Shown here: piece after piece, positions 60,530 to 64,000 of the stretch
Position numbering within the stretch: position 1 is the stretch's first letter
How the letters are laid out: every line of letters starts with the position of its first letter
Assembly: GCA_963556495.2 (NCBI GenBank)
Contig: OY747712.1
Span: forward strand, 51,179,069-51,243,068
Reading direction: 5' to 3'
Origin: Valencia hispanica
Lineage: Eukaryota > Chordata > Actinopteri > Cyprinodontiformes > Valenciidae
Length of the DNA stretch: 64,000 bases
Position numbers and translations under genes: made by a program
The notes under the pieces: model-generated
The model's input: only the letters and a program-made list of their open reading frames with translations
Told to the model about the DNA's origin: nothing
Database searches by the model: none

Positions 60530-61955
60530 TCTGATATCTTGGAAATTTATATTGTATTATCTGACCATTTCTGTGTTTTCTTTGAAAGTACCATCTCTGC
60601 TAAAATATCTAGCCACAGTGAGACAACTGTAAAAATGCGTTTTCTAGGGGACAGCTCAGTTGAAACTTTTAAACGTATTTACCCTTCCACCACATCCCCC
60701 TCTTCTCCCAACTCGAACTCAGTAAACAAGCTGGTAGATAATTTCCTTGCGAAAATCTCAGCCATCACTGATTCCATTGCTCCAACTAAAGTGAAAGTAG
60801 TCTCAGATAGAAAGAAGTCTTTGTGGACTAATGATCCAATGGCTACGTAGTGAAAAAAGGGAATGTCGACGAGCCGAGAGAAAATGGCGGAAAACTCGAC
60901 TCCAGGTTCACTGTGAGATCTACAAAGAGAGACTGAATAGATATCAGTCAACTCTAAACGACGCAAGGGAATCTTTCTTTTCTGAAATCATCAACAGAAA
61001 CATCAATAACTTTATTTGCAACAGTGGGAAAACTGTAGTGACAGTAGCCCCTGCACTAAATTTTACCAGGGCCTGCAATGAATTTGCCAGCTTTTTCACT
61101 GAAAAGATTATAACAATTAGTCGGTCAATCTGTACCTCAATAACAAACCCAATACCAATGCCCTCCCAAATCAACACCAATATGGAGAAAATGTCTGAAT
61201 TCCATGAATTACACCAAAAAACCTTTAAAAAAATTATTATTAATTAAGCTCCTCCTCTTGCAGCCTTGGTATCCTACCCACAGCTTTTCTAGAGGTAGTT
61301 CTTTCTGTCATTGGGTCTGATCTGGTTCAAATTTTTAACTCATCCCTGCTATCAGGTATCTTCCCCCAGGCTTTGAAGACAGCAGTTATTAAACTGCTAC
61401 TAAAGAAGAAGAATGTTAAAGCTGAACTACAACATGTTAATGCTGAACTACAGGCCGATCTCAAATCTTCCATTCCTCAGTAAGATCATTGAAAAACCTG
61501 TTTCACCAATTAAATAGCTTCCTAACAATGACAAACCATTTTTATGTTTTTCAGTCTGGTTTCCGTGCTCACCACAGCACTGAAACTGCCCTCATCAAAG
61601 TATTCAATGACATCCGCATAAATACAGACTGTGGTAGAACCATAGTGCTGGTTCTGTTGGACCTTAGTGCAGCATTTGACACTGTTGATCACGAAATACT
61701 ATTAGAACGACTGGAGAGCTTGATCGGACTTTCTGGTTATTTAATTGGCTGGTTTGAGTCTTACCTAAAAAACAGGGACTTCTTTGTTTCAATAGGAATC
61801 TTTTCTGCTTCTTTCTTTATTGCTGTTTTTACTTTATATGCTTTGTCTGTGTTTTACTGCTGATTTTATTTTACTTCTTAATCATGTAAAGCACCTTGAA
61901 TTACCTTGTTGTTGAAAGTGTGCTTTACAAATAAAATTGCCTTGCCTTGCCTTTA
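60530..61955 (+). pseudogene. L2-type LINE fragment (EN end, linker, early RT, 3' tail)
   Basis: The frames carry VLSDHFCVFFE (SDH, end of endonuclease), KKSLWTNDPMAT and RRAERKWRKTRLQVHCEIYK (linker). RT begins at about 61555 with SGFRAHHSTETALIKVFNDI and LVLLDLSAAFDTVDHEILLE. At about 61795 RT stops and the 3' UTR follows directly (AAAGCACCTTGAATTACCTT, then GCCTTGCCTTGCC), so the catalytic YADD half is deleted. The tail matches the reversed LINE at 23325. Confidence 0.8.
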
Positions 61956-62914
61956 TAAATAAAGTTTGTTTGATTGATTTCCTTCTTTCTGTTTTGTTCT
62001 GTTTTCCTCATCATACCAACTTTCCTTTGAATATTATGAAGCCACCTACCAGTTCTTTCTTCTTCCCTTTGTTTAAGCCATCTTTCCTAGACCTTTTGAG
62101 GGTGGCCTTTTCTATTCTATGGGTTCTTTTATTTTGACATCTCTGAACACGCCGGTTTTGCACACAGTTTTTCTTGCAAACCGGTTTTATTTGTATTGGA
62201 TGTTGGAGGAGAAAATGAACACTGCCACATGAGTGATGATGTCATCACGCCAATGTGATGTAATGACGTCATTAATATCCAAATTAGCATGTGATGTCAT
62301 GTGACCTCATCTGGTGACATCTAGCAACTTTTTGGGTCAACTTCAGCTACTTTCTGTCAGACACAGTTGGCAACACTGATCATCTCAGACCCAGACACCA
62401 TTCCCAATGCATCTCACTATCCGGGAGCTGACGCCACGAGAAACCAAGGAATGAAGCCGTGACTGCACTGGACATAGACTGGCAGTGACCGATCGCTGCA
62501 GCTTAACCACTGATGCAGAAGGAGCGCATGCGGGGATTTCGTCCTGCAAAAGCATCAGAAAAGCTGCCATTCATAGATCCTTGCCCAATTCTGATCCCTT
62601 CAATTAGAAAAATATTCAACAGAAATGTGGCAACAGAGCGCAAATTTTGCCTCTACAGGTGGGACTGCAGTTCAGCGGTCTATGCCGACCGTTCAGGCCA
62701 CAGGAGGTGAAATGTTCATAATGAATATATGTAGCTTATTAATCTGGTCTATGTGTGACTTTGGATAGAGCAGCTCTTCTTTCTAGAAATCTGGCCGGAT
62801 TTATTAGACCTCCAAAACACTGACAACCCAGGGTCTAGACCAGGAAGCAGAGTCGTAGTTTAACGTACCTCTCTGGAGCTTCTGTACTGTTACCCACCCA
62901 TTACCTCATAGAGA
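61956..62914. other. No gene seen
   Basis: Unclassified. It holds several TGATGTCAT/ATGACGTCA words at 62230-62310 and the inverted pair GCCGGTTTTGC and GCAAACCGGTTT at 62151-62186. Confidence 0.45.
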
Positions 62915-64000
62915 CAGTGTCTTGCCCATGGCCAAAATCAAATGGATTAAAAGTTAACCCAGCAAGAACAAATCATGAAAATCTCATAAAGATAAATATG
63001 ACTTTGACTAAACAAAAAAATAAATCTATTAAATGTGGTTTATTAAACATAAGATCTCTCTCCTCAAAGACTTTGTTAGTAAATGACTTGATTTGTGATA
63101 ATCAAATAACTATGTTTTCTCTCACAGAAACCTGGCTGCAGCAGGAGGATTATCTCAGTATAAATGAGTCAACTCCTTCCAGCTATTTAAATTTTCACAT
63201 TCCCAGAAGTACTGGGCGAGAAGAAGGAGTTGCAACCATTTTTCATTCTGATTTACTAAATAATCCCAGACCAATTGATAGCTACAGTTCTTTTGAACAT
63301 CTAACCCTTTTTTTTCTCATCCAAATTACAAAATATTAGGACTGATTTAGTGTTAAATACTGATAAGGCCATTATATTGGGGGATTTCAAAATTCATGTG
63401 GACACTGAAGGTGATAGCACTAAATGCAGCCTTTAATGCCTTTTTAGACTCAATTGCCTTTACTCAAAAAGTACAGGGACCACCCACTCGGGTAAACACA
63501 CTTTGGACCTTGTACTGACATACGGTATTGAGTGTGAGGAAATAACAGTCCACCCACATAACCCGGTCCTGTCTGAACACTTTTTAATTCCTTTTGAATT
63601 TACTTTAACTGACCATCTTAAACCTGAAAGAAATTTTCATTATAGTAGAGCTTTATCAGACAATGCTATAACAAGTTTTAAAGAATCTGTTCCATTCTTA
63701 CTTTCCTCAACGTCTCAGAGTAACACAGTGGAGGTCAGCCATTCCATCTCCAACCCTTCAGAAATTGATCGTCAGGTTCATAGCGTTACCTTCTCAGTGT
63801 TTGGCATTAGATTGTATAGCCCCCTTAAAAACGAAAGCAATTAGCCATAAGAGGTTGACTCCCTGGTTTAATGCAGAGCTGCGTACTTTAAGGAAGAATA
63901 ATAGGAAAATGGAGAGAAAATGGCACTCTACACACCTAGAGGATTCCTATTTAACCTGGAATAACAGTCTACTGCTGTATAAAAAGACCCTTCGATAAGC
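62915..64000 (+). pseudogene. L2-type LINE ORF2 endonuclease, cut by the window edge
   Basis: Frame 62917-63339 reads [52 protein letters not shown]: endonuclease words NIRSL and TETWL. After frame changes it continues with LGDFKIHVDT-like sequence (63380), NTLWTLY, SEHFLIPFEF (SDH replaced by SEH) and the linker LTPWFNAELRTLRKNNRKME to the right edge. The frame breaks make it non-functional as shown. The RT would lie beyond the window. Confidence 0.75.

Noticed and set aside
1..64000. tRNA genes or tRNA-derived SINEs
   Set aside because: I saw no convincing A/B box pair or cloverleaf. A covariance-model scan would settle this.
1..64000. LTR retrotransposon or endogenous retrovirus
   Set aside because: All RT fragments carry LINE-type motif contexts with endonuclease of the APE type. 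No LTR pair, protease or integrase motif was recognised.

Overview
The window is genomic DNA of a teleost fish, most likely a percomorph. The evidence is AT-rich intron-like sequence, one vertebrate exon with a proper splice donor, and dense old and young mobile elements of fish-typical kinds: L2/CR1/Rex1-type LINEs, a Tx1/L1-type LINE, hAT, Tc1/mariner, PIF/Harbinger and TTAA-site elements. I see no bacterial gene, rRNA, tRNA, CRISPR array or virus. Family names rest on motif recognition, because no database search was possible.

The only host gene I can support is xpr1 (SPX-domain phosphate exporter). Its first coding exon lies on the minus strand at 40676-40744. It is 23 codons long and ends in a phase-0 GTGAGT donor. 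I recognised no second exon between 1 and 40675, so that side may be a very long intron 1. This is inference, since a short exon could be missed.

Left part (1-22500): a Harbinger-type MITE (196-856); a broken LINE carrying other insertions (2180-4257); an element with inverted ends (4254-5972); a nested hAT pair (6062-7753); a reversed copy of the inner hAT whose transposase tail has become a 15-unit minisatellite (11944-12829); a unit of about 0.95 kb present twice that contains a Tc1 remnant (12837-13774 and 16281-17240); and a young Tx1/L1-type LINE (17303-22175) with a 16-bp target duplication, an open 2-kb ORF2 3' part and a GC-rich 3' region of about 2.8 kb, inserted into a Tc1 remnant.

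Middle (23325-29843): a stack of nested insertions. A forward L2 LINE, head-to-head with a reversed L2, is split by a Tc1-like transposon (itself split by a reversed L2 tail) and by a TTAA-site element. That element holds a composite hAT made of a full hAT end pair, a piece of a second transposon and an extra hAT end, bounded by a perfect 8-bp target duplication.

Right part (31980-64000): the 5' half and 3' half of one LINE family at separate places, plus a copy that joins its two ends; three hAT elements with identifiable 8-bp duplications; the xpr1 exon with its 5' region; a palindromic MITE built from a 20-bp unit; an L2 with an SGNH-hydrolase ORF1; an IS630/Tc1-like transposase gene with a candidate 200-bp intron; a reversed LINE split by a 2.2-kb element with 8-bp duplications; microsatellites; and two more L2 fragments, the last running off the window.
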